A stretch of DNA of 60,374 nt, from the NCBI GenBank assembly GCA_039028935.1, contig JBCCHD010000023.1, forward strand, positions 1-60,374, written 5' to 3'. The notes beneath the pieces are model-generated. The model was not told where the DNA came from and did no database searches. It worked only from the letters and a program-made list of their open reading frames with translations. A program made the translations under genes and the position numbers. Positions 27,385-36,152 of the stretch are shown here, piece after piece (within the stretch, counting starts at the first letter, position 1; each line of letters begins with the position of its first letter). Origin of the DNA: Pseudomonadota bacterium (lineage in GTDB: Bacteria > Pseudomonadota > Gammaproteobacteria > Steroidobacterales > SZUA-146).

Positions 27385-28640
27385 ATTTGGGTAGCGAGAT
27401 CTTCGTTAACGATCCGCCACCGCTGATCGTCGCCTCGACGCCAGTACTGACGTTTGCGCGCCGTACCGTTGAAGTTATTGCTCTCGTAGTGTTGCTTGAA
27501 TGTCACGACGAGCAAATCGTCTTCGTCAGGATATTCGTAAATACTCACGTCATCCAATTCGACAGCAATGTGCGATTTGTTCCGCGCGACGCGTCGTTTG
27601 TAGTCCCGCCACGCATCGATTTTCATATTGTTACCGATAAACGCATCGTCGTAGTGCGAGAGATAGCGCTCCACATCGCCGCTTTGCCAGTCAAGCCGCC
27701 ATTGCTCGAGCGTTTCAGCCGCTTCAGTGCGGCGCTGAAGGAGTTCTTCGTATTCCACCCACTCCGCTCCCTCGCTGATGACCACGGGGGTGCTGCCCGG
27801 CTCAAGCAATGGTGCAAGCTGTTGCAGCTCTTCGTTAATGAGCGCCACGCACCCATCGCTGTCCATGGGAGGGCGACTATAAGAACGACTGGCGACACCG
27901 TGCAGCCAAATGCCACTGCCGGTACGGCTGTGTCGCCGGTCCCACGCGTTAGGATAGTCGACCGGAAATGCCACCGGACCATACTTGTCGGGCAGCGTTT
28001 CACCCGGCAACCGTTCGGTGACCATGTAGACACCGAGCGGGGTCCGCTTATCGCCTTTGCGTCGTTTGCGCGAACCGTTTTTGCCGATCGAAATGTAATA
28101 ATCGGCGACGAGCTCAGGATCACCATGCCGATTCGCGAACACATACAACCGCGACACGTCGGTATCGATATACACCACGTGACGATGATGATCGGCGAGC
28201 TTGAGTAATGAAGCAGGCAATCGTTTACCCGGATCGAACGACGTGCCCACCACACGCTGTCGCGCTTCGGCCATCAGACGCTCAATATCAGAGCGGGCTT
28301 GGAGCGAATCATTGGTAATACTCGGCAGGCGTCCGCCGATACTCGCGAGGATATCGCCACGCACGAGGTGTGCAAGACGAAACGTGGGTTTTTGCTCCAC
28401 CAATTCATCCACGCGCTCAAGCGCGGTGTGAGTGTCACCGGCGCGCAGGGCGTCGAGTGACTGCAGGAGCATGTCTTCCGGTGTCTGCATCGGCCGGATA
28501 ACGCGACCCGACTCGGCCGGCAGGGCCACCATCGCGATGTGCTCGGTGGTGCCAGGCGATGGCGCAGTGCTCGCCACGGGCATACCCAGCCCGATAATGA
28601 GCAGTACAGCGATGAGTAGTATTCGGTATCCCGACGTCAC
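27381..28640 (-). CDS. L,D-transpeptidase with C-terminal Cds6/NTF2-like domain
   Basis: About 419 residues. An N-terminal signal or anchor helix (ILLIAVLLIIGLGMPVAS) is followed by a TPR-like helical stretch. The YkuD catalytic domain (about 150-290) ends in the HGVASRSYSRPPMDSDGCVAL motif region with the catalytic Cys. The last 110 residues form an NTF2-like domain, as in Cds6-type L,D-transpeptidases. The enzyme would make or cut 3-3 peptidoglycan cross-links or attach proteins to the wall. The GTG at 28640 is chosen because AAGGAGG lies upstream, right after the TPR gene stop. A longer open frame to 28679 would overlap that gene. It forms an operon with the TPR gene. Confidence 0.87.
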   Translation of the reverse strand: MTSGYRILLIAVLLIIGLGMPVASTAPSPGTTEHIAMVALPAESGRVIRPMQTPEDMLLQSLDALRAGDTHTALERVDELVEQKPTFRLAHLVRGDILASIGGRLPSITNDSLQARSDIERLMAEARQRVVGTSFDPGKRLPASLLKLADHHRHVVYIDTDVSRLYVFANRHGDPELVADYYISIGKNGSRKRRKGDKRTPLGVYMVTERLPGETLPDKYGPVAFPVDYPNAWDRRHSRTGSGIWLHGVASRSYSRPPMDSDGCVALINEELQQLAPLLEPGSTPVVISEGAEWVEYEELLQRRTEAAETLEQWRLDWQSGDVERYLSHYDDAFIGNNMKIDAWRDYKRRVARNKSHIAVELDDVSIYEYPDEDDLLVVTFKQHYESNNFNGTARKRQYWRRGDDQRWRIVNEDLATQI

Positions 28641-28656
28641 GGCGGCACGTGCCTCC

Positions 28657-29682
28657 TTACTCCGATACCTCGCTGACAATCAGCCAACGTCCATTTTCAT
28701 TGCTCAGCACCAACTTTTTGGTGACTTCGTCGCGGTAGTTGTCAGAGCGGTATTTCTGCCGGAACGTGGCCGTCGCGCGTGTGTCACTATCAAAACTGAC
28801 GTTCAGCGCCGACACATCAACCTCGATGACTTTCGGTCGAGTGAGTCGATCGCGTCGATAGTCGACCCACGCTCGGTGACTGGCCCCGTTACTGGGACGG
28901 AAGTCTGAGACATAGCTGGCGAGATACCTGTCGACGTCTTTACTCGACCACGCGCTCGCCCAGCGATTGACCGCCGCTTCGATCGAGGCACTGCTGGGTG
29001 CTGGAGTGCTGGCGACCGGCTCGGGTGACATGACCGTCGGCTCTGGCGTGGCGGCCGCGACGGGCTGCGCCGGCTCTGGCTCTGGTGTCGACGCCACCGG
29101 CTCACTCACTGGCTGCGCCACGGGCTCAGACACTGGCGGCGTTGATTGCACTGGTGCCGCAGCGACGGCAACCGGCGGAGGCGCTGTGCCGGGCACGGCA
29201 AACAGACCATTAACCGCCGATAGTTTGAGGCGAGCCGAGTCATTGGAGCGATCCTGCTCAAGTGCGCGATCGTATGCCATGCCAGCCATCCGTGCATACA
29301 AGTCGCCCAAGTTCTCATGCGCAGTTGAGTAACTCGGGTGCGTTTGAATGGCGGCCAACAATGCCTCACGCGACTTATCAAACTCGCCCCGTTCCGCAAA
29401 CAGCACCGCGAGGTTGTTCCACGGCTCGGGCAACTCTGGAAAATCTTGGGTCAGCGCCGCGAACGTTTCGATGGCTGAATCGGAATCACCGGCCTCAGCG
29501 TGAATAATGCCTTTTAGAAATCGTGCTTCGGCGTCGTTCGGCGTATCGACAAGCATCGCGTTGATTGTCGAGAGGGCCTCATCGAGACGTCCCTGATCGT
29601 ACAACCGTTGTGCATCGCTTAATGACGCCTGCGCGCCAACCGACAACACCAATAAAATCAGAGAAATGCACAGCTTCTTCAT
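28657..29682 (-). CDS. Periplasmic TPR protein with Cds6-like C-terminal domain
   Basis: 341 residues with a signal peptide (MKKLCISLILLVLSVGAQA). TPR helices span about 20-150 (repeat cores AEARFLKGIIHAEAGDSDSA and PWNNLAVLFAERGEFDKS). A Pro/Glu/Val-rich linker follows at about 170-225. The C-terminal domain of about 105 residues is clearly paralogous to the one ending the L,D-transpeptidase behind it (RYLASY, AWVDYRRDRL, ATFRQKYRSDNY and W.IVSE against RYLSHY, AWRDYKRRV, VTFKQHYESNNF and WRIVNE). It probably supports peptidoglycan or envelope work together with that enzyme. The start at 29682 is set by the signal peptide. The frame is open upstream without support. Confidence 0.87.
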   Translation of the reverse strand: MKKLCISLILLVLSVGAQASLSDAQRLYDQGRLDEALSTINAMLVDTPNDAEARFLKGIIHAEAGDSDSAIETFAALTQDFPELPEPWNNLAVLFAERGEFDKSREALLAAIQTHPSYSTAHENLGDLYARMAGMAYDRALEQDRSNDSARLKLSAVNGLFAVPGTAPPPVAVAAAPVQSTPPVSEPVAQPVSEPVASTPEPEPAQPVAAATPEPTVMSPEPVASTPAPSSASIEAAVNRWASAWSSKDVDRYLASYVSDFRPSNGASHRAWVDYRRDRLTRPKVIEVDVSALNVSFDSDTRATATFRQKYRSDNYRDEVTKKLVLSNENGRWLIVSEVSE

Positions 29683-29949
29683 GGAATCGATCACCCGGAC
29701 TGGTAAGAGTAAAAATGGCTGATTTTTGCTGGTGCTAAGCTTAGCAGGAAATTCAGCCACATGGCATCGTTTTTACGAACAAATCTCAATGACTTCCATT
29801 GCTTACGAGGACGTTGCGGCGCACAACGCAGCGTCGTATGAGGCACCCTCAGAGGCACTCCTTGACCCAGTGTTATCGGTAGGTCTACCGCATTGCTCAA
29901 GGGGTCGCGTACACTCGACGGCCCGTTACTGAGCACCCGTCTACACATC

Positions 29950-30507
29950 ATGACCCTTATCGGCCGACTCTCGCCTATCTTCACCGTCATCGTTGCCGTT
30001 TGGTTCATCCATGCAGTGAATGTGACCACCGGTGGTGTGCTCTACGCATTCGGCATTGAACCGCGCACACTACGCGGTCTGGATGGTGTGCTCGGCGCAC
30101 CCTGGCTACACGGCGATTGGCAACACCTACTGTCCAACACTGCCGGGCTGGCGGTGCTGGGTGGGCTAATTTGCTTGCACAGTCGTTCCACCTTTTGGCG
30201 CGTGACCCTGTTTGTCACGGTGTTGGCTGGCATCGCCACCTGGGCGCTGGCCCGTCCCGGCCTGCACATCGGCGCCAGTCTGCTGGTGTTTGGCTACTTT
30301 GGTTATCTCATCGTGCGCGGGTGGGTCGAACGCACACCCATGGCGATCGTAACCGCGCTGATGGTAGCGTCGCTCTACGGCGGCATGCTCTACGGTGTGC
30401 TCCCGACGCGACCGGGCGTGTCATTCGAAGGCCATCTGTTTGGTGCGGTCGCCGGATTCTTGGCCGCGCGCTGGCGTCTTCACCTGCCGGTCAATCGCGC
30501 CACCTGA
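29950..30507 (+). CDS. Small rhomboid-family intramembrane protease
   Basis: 185 residues with about five or six membrane helices. The rhomboid blocks are WLHGDWQHLLSNTAGL, the serine helix HIGASLLVFGYFGYL and the histidine helix SFEGHLFGAVAGF. The classical GxSG motif reads GASL, so the Ser and the His of the dyad remain but the following Gly is replaced. It could be an active compact rhomboid or a divergent member. The ATG at 29950 is chosen because an upstream frame extension to 29893 is not hydrophobic or family-like. No operon partner is evident. Confidence 0.85.
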   Translation: MTLIGRLSPIFTVIVAVWFIHAVNVTTGGVLYAFGIEPRTLRGLDGVLGAPWLHGDWQHLLSNTAGLAVLGGLICLHSRSTFWRVTLFVTVLAGIATWALARPGLHIGASLLVFGYFGYLIVRGWVERTPMAIVTALMVASLYGGMLYGVLPTRPGVSFEGHLFGAVAGFLAARWRLHLPVNRAT

Positions 30508-30749
30508 TCACCCGCTGCCGGCATCGCCTGTGCGGGGTGCGTTTGCGTACTCGCAGCCAATACGGGCAACAAGTCCGTGTTTTTTCAGTGTTCGATCCTA
30601 TCCGACGGATGACAAATGGCCTGCCGTTGTGCCACGGGTAGACCAACGCGCGCCGGCGATTCCTACGCGAGCATGCGGGGATGGATGCAAATTTCGAGGG
30701 CATTGAGTAAGCTATGCGGCCATGCAGCAATTTTGATAAGGGTTTTGAC

Positions 30750-32537
30750 ATGTCCACCTATCGCCCACCTCTGAAAGACATGCGGTTCGTACTTGACGAA
30801 CTGGTCGATTTTGATTCGCTTCGCGCGATTCCCGCGTTCAGCGAACTCGATGCCGACCTCGTCGGGAGTCTGCTCGAGGAAGCAGGACGATTGGCCGTTG
30901 AAGCCATCGCCCCTAGTTATGAAGACGGTGACACCACTGGCGCGACCATCAGCGGAGACAATGTTACCGCCGCGCCCGGGTTTGGTGAGGCGTACCAGGC
31001 GTTCGTGGACGGTGGTTGGCCGAGTATCGCGTTCAATCCTGAATACGGTGGTCAAGGCTTGCCATCGCTCATGTCGTTCGCGGTTGATGAGATGCTCAAT
31101 TCGGCCAACATGGCCTTTGCACTCTGTCCTATGCTCACACAAGCTGCGGTGGAATCGCTCGATCTGCATGGCAGCCAAGCGCTCAAAGACGCGTATCTGG
31201 CGAACATGATCAGTGGCGTTTGGACTGGCGCTATGGATCTCACCGAGCCTCAGGCGGGCTCTAACCTGGCGGCCATTCGGTGCAGCGCCAAACCCCAGGA
31301 CGATCATTTTTTGCTGTCGGGCACCAAGATCTACATCAGTTGGGGCGATCATGCCATGGCCGAAAACATCATTCATATGGTGTTAGCACGGCTACCAGAC
31401 GCACCACCCGGGGTGAAAGGCATTTCGCTGTTTCTTGTGCCAAAATATTTGGTCAATGACGACGGTTCGTTGGGCGAACGCAACGACTTTCGCCCCGTCA
31501 GCATTGAACACAAACTCGGTATTCACGGCAGTCCCACCTGCGTGATGGAGTTTGGCGCCAACGAGGGTGCGGTCGGCTACATGGTCGGCGCACCGAACGA
31601 GGGCCTGAAGTGCATGTTCACGATGATGAATAACGCCCGCCTCAAAGTCGGTCTTGAAGGGCTCGGCATCGCCGAAAAAGCCTACCAACATTCGCGCTAC
31701 TATGCCTTTGACCGCGTACAGGGGCGCCCGCCCGGTGGCGATGACAAATCACCGATCGTTGGCCATCCCGATGTGCGACGTATGCTCATGCTGCAAAAAT
31801 CGGTCAGCGAAGCGATGCGCGTCATGTGCTACACAGCGGGCGCCGACACCGACCGATCGGAAAACGGCGGCGAAGACAAACGGCCGTTTTACCACGATCG
31901 CGTGGCGCTTTTGGTGCCCATGGTCAAGGGATGGTGCACCGAACTGTGCCAGGAAATGGCCTCTATTGGTGTGCAGATTCATGGCGGTATGGGCTATGTG
32001 GAAGAAACCGGTGCGGCACGCATTTATCGTGACGCTCGCATCACAACCATTTACGAGGGAACCACCGGTATCCAAGCGCAAGACCTTGCCGGACGCAAGA
32101 TCATCCGCGACAGCGGTAAGGCCATGTTCGCGCTATGTGATGACATCAAACACACCGTCAACGCCCTCACCAAAGCCGGATTATCCCGGCAGAGTAAACA
32201 ACTCGATCACGGTCTCGAGACCATGCGCGCCGCCGTCGACTGGTTGCTGAGTCATTACGCCGACAATCCTTACGCCCCCAACGCAGTGTGCTACAACTTG
32301 CTCATGTCGTGTAGCACGGTGGTGGCCGCTTGGGGCATGGCGCGTTCGATGCTGGCCGCGACGCGACGCCTCGACGCCGGCGATAGCGATACGCTGTTCT
32401 TGGAAGGCAAGCTCACCACGAGTCGATTTTTCCTGGACAACGTATTGCCACGGGCTGACGCGTTTTCCCGCGCGGCACAGGCCGGCTCAGATCAAATAAT
32501 GGGCCTCACCGACGAACAGTTTTTCGCCTCCAGTTAA
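30750..32537 (+). CDS. Acyl-CoA dehydrogenase, long DmdC/FadE type
   Basis: 595-residue FAD-dependent acyl-CoA dehydrogenase of the long class that includes DmdC and FadE5-type enzymes. Recognised blocks are MSTYRPPLKDMRFVL at the N-terminus, GAMDLTEPQAGSNLA for FAD and substrate binding, IHGSPTCVMEF, and the catalytic Glu region IYEGTTGIQAQDL. A C-terminal extension of about 130 residues marks the long class. It is likely a beta-oxidation enzyme. The methylmercaptopropionyl-CoA substrate of DmdC is one option but cannot be told by eye. The start follows AAGGG. A frame extension 12 codons upstream is unlikely. Confidence 0.92.
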   Translation: MSTYRPPLKDMRFVLDELVDFDSLRAIPAFSELDADLVGSLLEEAGRLAVEAIAPSYEDGDTTGATISGDNVTAAPGFGEAYQAFVDGGWPSIAFNPEYGGQGLPSLMSFAVDEMLNSANMAFALCPMLTQAAVESLDLHGSQALKDAYLANMISGVWTGAMDLTEPQAGSNLAAIRCSAKPQDDHFLLSGTKIYISWGDHAMAENIIHMVLARLPDAPPGVKGISLFLVPKYLVNDDGSLGERNDFRPVSIEHKLGIHGSPTCVMEFGANEGAVGYMVGAPNEGLKCMFTMMNNARLKVGLEGLGIAEKAYQHSRYYAFDRVQGRPPGGDDKSPIVGHPDVRRMLMLQKSVSEAMRVMCYTAGADTDRSENGGEDKRPFYHDRVALLVPMVKGWCTELCQEMASIGVQIHGGMGYVEETGAARIYRDARITTIYEGTTGIQAQDLAGRKIIRDSGKAMFALCDDIKHTVNALTKAGLSRQSKQLDHGLETMRAAVDWLLSHYADNPYAPNAVCYNLLMSCSTVVAAWGMARSMLAATRRLDAGDSDTLFLEGKLTTSRFFLDNVLPRADAFSRAAQAGSDQIMGLTDEQFFASS

Positions 32538-32579
32538 CGCCATGTCTCGCACACGACCAGCACGGCTGGCCATCACAGC

Positions 32580-33224
32580 GTGACCATCCACTCGGGGTTT
32601 ATCAGTCGCCTCACCGACGCGACGCGCAGCGTGTCCAACTCGCTGGTAGAACTCGGTCTTCGCACGTGGCCGCCCAGTGGAGCGCACGTTACGACGGACG
32701 ACGGGCTCATCCATCTATTCTATGTGCTCGACGGCATACTCACGTGTAAGCGCTCAACCCATTTGTCGCGCGTACTGCCACGCGAGGTCTTGCGCATAGG
32801 CGGTGCCGATGAACGCGTGCTGGATAATCCATCTCGATCCGATAGTGCGTTGGCGATCCACGTCACGTTGGCACCCGACGACAGCACGCCACTGTCCACT
32901 CGCCACCACTACTTTTCCGACGATCAAAAAGACAACAAGTTGTGTCACATTGCCGCGCGAGAGCGCAATGGGCGCACGCTGGCCACGGGCGCACCACTCG
33001 ATCTCTATCTGACGACGCTCGGGCGCTATGAGACGGTGCTACTCGATCGCGCGGATGACCAACCGCTGCTCATTCAGTGCATCAGTGGTGAGGCCACCAT
33101 CAACGGTACCCCCGCTAACCTCGACACCCAATCGATAGAGATAGATGGCCCCACTGCGACCATTACCGGCTCACGTCACTGCACGGTGCTTATTATCCGG
33201 GGCCAGGCGAGTGATGTGGGGTGA
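32580..33224 (+). CDS. Pirin/YhhW-like cupin, N-terminal half degenerate
   Basis: 214 residues, tentatively starting at GTG 32580 with no strong ribosome site. The C-terminal half (about 110-210) follows E. coli YhhW (HYFSDDQKDNKL, LYLTTLGRYETVLLD, ISGEATINGTPANL), a pirin-like bicupin. The N-terminal half is cupin-sized but lacks the HPHxxxE metal-binding pattern of active pirin-type quercetinases. It may therefore be a non-enzymatic or binding member. It lies 40 bases behind the acyl-CoA dehydrogenase. Confidence 0.65.
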   Translation: MTIHSGFISRLTDATRSVSNSLVELGLRTWPPSGAHVTTDDGLIHLFYVLDGILTCKRSTHLSRVLPREVLRIGGADERVLDNPSRSDSALAIHVTLAPDDSTPLSTRHHYFSDDQKDNKLCHIAARERNGRTLATGAPLDLYLTTLGRYETVLLDRADDQPLLIQCISGEATINGTPANLDTQSIEIDGPTATITGSRHCTVLIIRGQASDVG

Positions 33225-33399
33225 TCCAGCCTGTCGCGTGCGGCAGCGGCGTTGTACACTAATCACCGCGCCGGACAGACGTCCATTCATTCATCAGCAC
33301 CCGCGCGCTTTATGCGGCGCCTTGTGAGCCGTGGCATTTTTCCTCCGCTAACTCGATGGCGACACAATCGCTCCGTTACACTTCTCAAGGAACTCAGGC

Positions 33400-34446
33400 A
33401 TGGAAAATTCTAACTCCAGACTCGCAGGCTGGGTAGCCAGCGTCATGGATTTCTTTGCGCACCGGCCCGACACAAGTGGCCTGGGCAATTGGTTGCGCCG
33501 TGGCAGCATTGTCCTGCTCGTCGCGTTTGTAGTGATGGCAATACTCGCGTTTTATTGGTCACGCGAACCCAAAATATTTTGGGTCAACGCCAGCACAAAT
33601 GGCAGTACGGTGACAGGCTACGCCACCGCCGATGCACTCGCGCAGGTGATGAATACGCTGCTCGACAAGCCCGGTGGCTTTCTGCTCAATGACGTCACGC
33701 CACCCAGTGTGTTTCTCGACAATATGCCCAACTTCGAATACGGCGCAGTAGTGCAAGCCCGAGACCTCATCAAAGCCATGCGCAACGACTACGCCCGCTC
33801 GCAGTCTCAATCGCTCGAGGATCCGGATCTGGCTGGCGCGGAACCCAAACTGCAATACCAAGCCGACAAGTGGATTTTGCCCTCCGCGGAAAGCGGGTTT
33901 CGCGACGGTATTAAGCTGATCGAGTCCTATCGCGATCGCCTCAACGATGCCAACGCTCAAGACGCGCAGTTTTTTGCTCGCGCCGATAACTTGCGCGAAT
34001 GGCTTATTGTGGTGGAGAAACGACTGGGCGGTATGTCGCAGGCGCTCACTCAAAGCGTAGGCCGACGCACGCTCAACACCGACCTCGCCGGCGATCCATC
34101 GGCCACCAGCACCTCCACCGTGGCGACCGATACCATTCGAAAAACGCCTTGGAACAAAATCGACGATGTGTTTTTTGAAGCCCGCGGCACCGCCTGGGCA
34201 CTCGTGCATTTTTTGCGCGCGGCCGAGTTGGATTTCGCACGGGTGCTCGAGGACAAAAACGCCACAATCAGCCTTAGGCAGATCATTCGTGAACTGGAGG
34301 CCAGCCTCGAGCCCATTCGCAGCCCGATCATCTTAAACGGCGGCGGTTATGGCATGTTCGCCAACCACTCGCTGGTGATGGCTTCTTATTTATCGCGCGC
34401 CAATTCCGCTGTGATCAATTTGCGGGAGCTGCTCGACAAAGGGTAG
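33400..34446 (+). CDS. DUF2333 inner-membrane protein
   Basis: 348 residues with one membrane helix (about 33-52, IVLLVAFVVMAILAFYW) and a large periplasmic helical part. The layout and blocks such as GGFLLNDVTPPSVFLDN, NMPNFEYGAVVQARDL and FFEARGTAWALVHFLRAAE match the uncharacterised DUF2333 family of gammaproteobacteria. The function is unknown. The start follows AAGGAACT and the gene ends in a strong terminator. Confidence 0.9.
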   Translation: MENSNSRLAGWVASVMDFFAHRPDTSGLGNWLRRGSIVLLVAFVVMAILAFYWSREPKIFWVNASTNGSTVTGYATADALAQVMNTLLDKPGGFLLNDVTPPSVFLDNMPNFEYGAVVQARDLIKAMRNDYARSQSQSLEDPDLAGAEPKLQYQADKWILPSAESGFRDGIKLIESYRDRLNDANAQDAQFFARADNLREWLIVVEKRLGGMSQALTQSVGRRTLNTDLAGDPSATSTSTVATDTIRKTPWNKIDDVFFEARGTAWALVHFLRAAELDFARVLEDKNATISLRQIIRELEASLEPIRSPIILNGGGYGMFANHSLVMASYLSRANSAVINLRELLDKG

Positions 34447-34462
34447 GCGTCGTTTCTTACCC

Positions 34463-34493
34463 AAAAAAAAGCCGCGATGTTCGCGGCTTTTTT
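34463..34493. terminator. Bidirectional terminator
   Basis: AAAAAAGCCGCGA and TCGCGGCTTTTTT pair around a 3-base loop, with A and T runs on both flanks. It serves both the DUF2333 gene and the convergent cytochrome c5 gene. Confidence 0.93.
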
Positions 34494-34511
34494 ATGTTTG
34501 ATGCAGGACGA

Positions 34512-35048
34512 TTACTGCGACTGCTCAACCATGTAGTCGACCGACCAGCGCACGTGTTCGTCGCTCAAGTCGGCACGGCCGCCTTTCGCAGGCATCACGC
34601 CAGCGCTGCCTACGTAACCCTCAATCGCATGCACGTAGAGCGTTTCCATGCCTTGCGCAACACGCGCCGACCATTGACTCGGATCGCCAATCTTCGGTGC
34701 ACCCGCGACACCCAGACCATGGCAGGCGACACACGCATCATTATAGACCGCCTCGCCAGACTCAAAGCTTGCCATCACGGGCTCAGCCACCGTCGGCCCC
34801 GCCGCAACAGCCATCGATGCCACCGCGTCCTGGCCATAGAGCGTCGTGTCCTGTCCACGAATCACGACATCGCCGATCGGGCGAAGTCGCTCTTCCAATC
34901 TCGCTTGAAACGCCGGGTCCTCGCTCACATTGGCCGAACGATTGGCGATGGTCACCGCTAACACGATGCAAAGCACCGTAAACAGCAGCAATCCAGCCAA
35001 AACGGCCGTAAAATTATCGATAAACTTTTGATCGGGCGTCGATTCCAC
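34512..35048 (-). CDS. Membrane-anchored cytochrome c5
   Basis: 178 residues. An N-terminal helix (about 13-36, AVLAGLLLFTVLCIVLAVTI) acts as an uncleaved anchor. A spacer leads to one c-type haem domain with CVACH and the Met ligand in SAGVMPAKGG, the cytochrome c5 pattern. It would be a periplasm-facing electron carrier. The gene is convergent with DUF2333 and divergent from the amidase gene. Confidence 0.92.
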   Translation of the reverse strand: MESTPDQKFIDNFTAVLAGLLLFTVLCIVLAVTIANRSANVSEDPAFQARLEERLRPIGDVVIRGQDTTLYGQDAVASMAVAAGPTVAEPVMASFESGEAVYNDACVACHGLGVAGAPKIGDPSQWSARVAQGMETLYVHAIEGYVGSAGVMPAKGGRADLSDEHVRWSVDYMVEQSQ

Positions 35049-35261
35049 GAGTTGGGCTCCCAGATGGTCAGATCAGGATTCGCGCTCTGCGCGCGGGCGC
35101 CAGTATAACGGCAGTCGTGCTTGCGGTGAAGGGCTAGACGCATTGCGCCACCAAACGACGAGCCCAGCGGAGTCGGCCAACACGCCCGGTGTCGTCGGAA
35201 TTGCCTTTTTCGCCCGCTAACAGACTGATAATGTGGATGAAACATGAACGCGGAAGAACCA

Positions 35262-36074
35262 ATGAGCGACCCCATCACCGAACACAAAGACCCCGACTTG
35301 CACATCGCGCTCATTCAATTCGACATCCAATGGCACGACCCCGTCCGCAACCGGGCGCGTATTGATGCGTTGTTAGATCGTCATGACGTCGCCAACCGCG
35401 ATCTGATTGTGCTGCCCGAGATGTTCACCACAGGGTTTACGATGGCCGCCGACGAGGTGGCCGAGTCACCGGACGGCCCTACCGTGCGCTGGATGCAAAA
35501 GCGGTCCGCCGAGTTGAATGCGGTCATCACCGGCACTCTGGCGGTTCAAGAGGGTGGAGCCGCCTTCAACCGTCTGATTTTTGCTCACCCTGATGGTTCG
35601 ATTGAACACTACGACAAGCGCCACTTATTCCGCATGGCCAACGAGCACACCGCCTATACGCCCGGTCAAACCCGACCGATATTCACACTGAAAGGGTGGC
35701 GCCTACGCCCCATCATCTGCTACGACCTACGCTTTCCCGTGTGGTGTCGGGCAGTTGACGACTACGATATCCTGCTGTGCCCCGCCAATTGGCCAAGCCC
35801 GCGGCATGCCGCGTGGGTCAGCCTGCTCACTGCACGTGCAATCGAAAATATCGCCTACGTGATTGCGACCAACCGGGTGGGACAAGACGCGCATGACAAG
35901 CTTTACTTGGGCAACTCAAAAGCGATTAACGCCAAGGGCCACACGCTGTGCGACGCCCTAGACGCGGAGGGCGTGGTTCAAACGTCTCTGTCGAAAAGCG
36001 CACTGCTTCGTTTTCGAGAACGTTTTCCGGTGCATATTGATGCCGATGCCTTCACGCTCGTCGAACGTGAATGA
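35262..36074 (+). CDS. Omega-amidase (YafV/NIT2-like)
   Basis: About 270-residue carbon-nitrogen hydrolase. The catalytic Glu is in VLPEMFTTGFT, Lys in YDKRHLF and Cys in IICYDLRFPVWC. These and the ending INAKGH block match YafV/NIT2, which deamidate alpha-ketoglutaramate or alpha-ketosuccinamate produced by glutamine transaminases. GGAAG sits before the ATG at 35262. The ATG at 35244 is an alternative adding six residues. Confidence 0.93.
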   Translation: MSDPITEHKDPDLHIALIQFDIQWHDPVRNRARIDALLDRHDVANRDLIVLPEMFTTGFTMAADEVAESPDGPTVRWMQKRSAELNAVITGTLAVQEGGAAFNRLIFAHPDGSIEHYDKRHLFRMANEHTAYTPGQTRPIFTLKGWRLRPIICYDLRFPVWCRAVDDYDILLCPANWPSPRHAAWVSLLTARAIENIAYVIATNRVGQDAHDKLYLGNSKAINAKGHTLCDALDAEGVVQTSLSKSALLRFRERFPVHIDADAFTLVERE

Positions 36075-36152
36075 CCGCGGAGTAGGGCCTGCGCCCGCAC
36101 AACCGATCCACGACGCAACGCCGGCGGTATTAGCGTGCAATCGAGACGGGAT

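Noticed and set aside
27297-28208. 303-codon plus-strand open frame opposite the L,D-transpeptidase
   Set aside because: It is the shadow of a well-supported gene with recognisable catalytic motifs; its translation has no domain-like features and it starts in the palindromic element.
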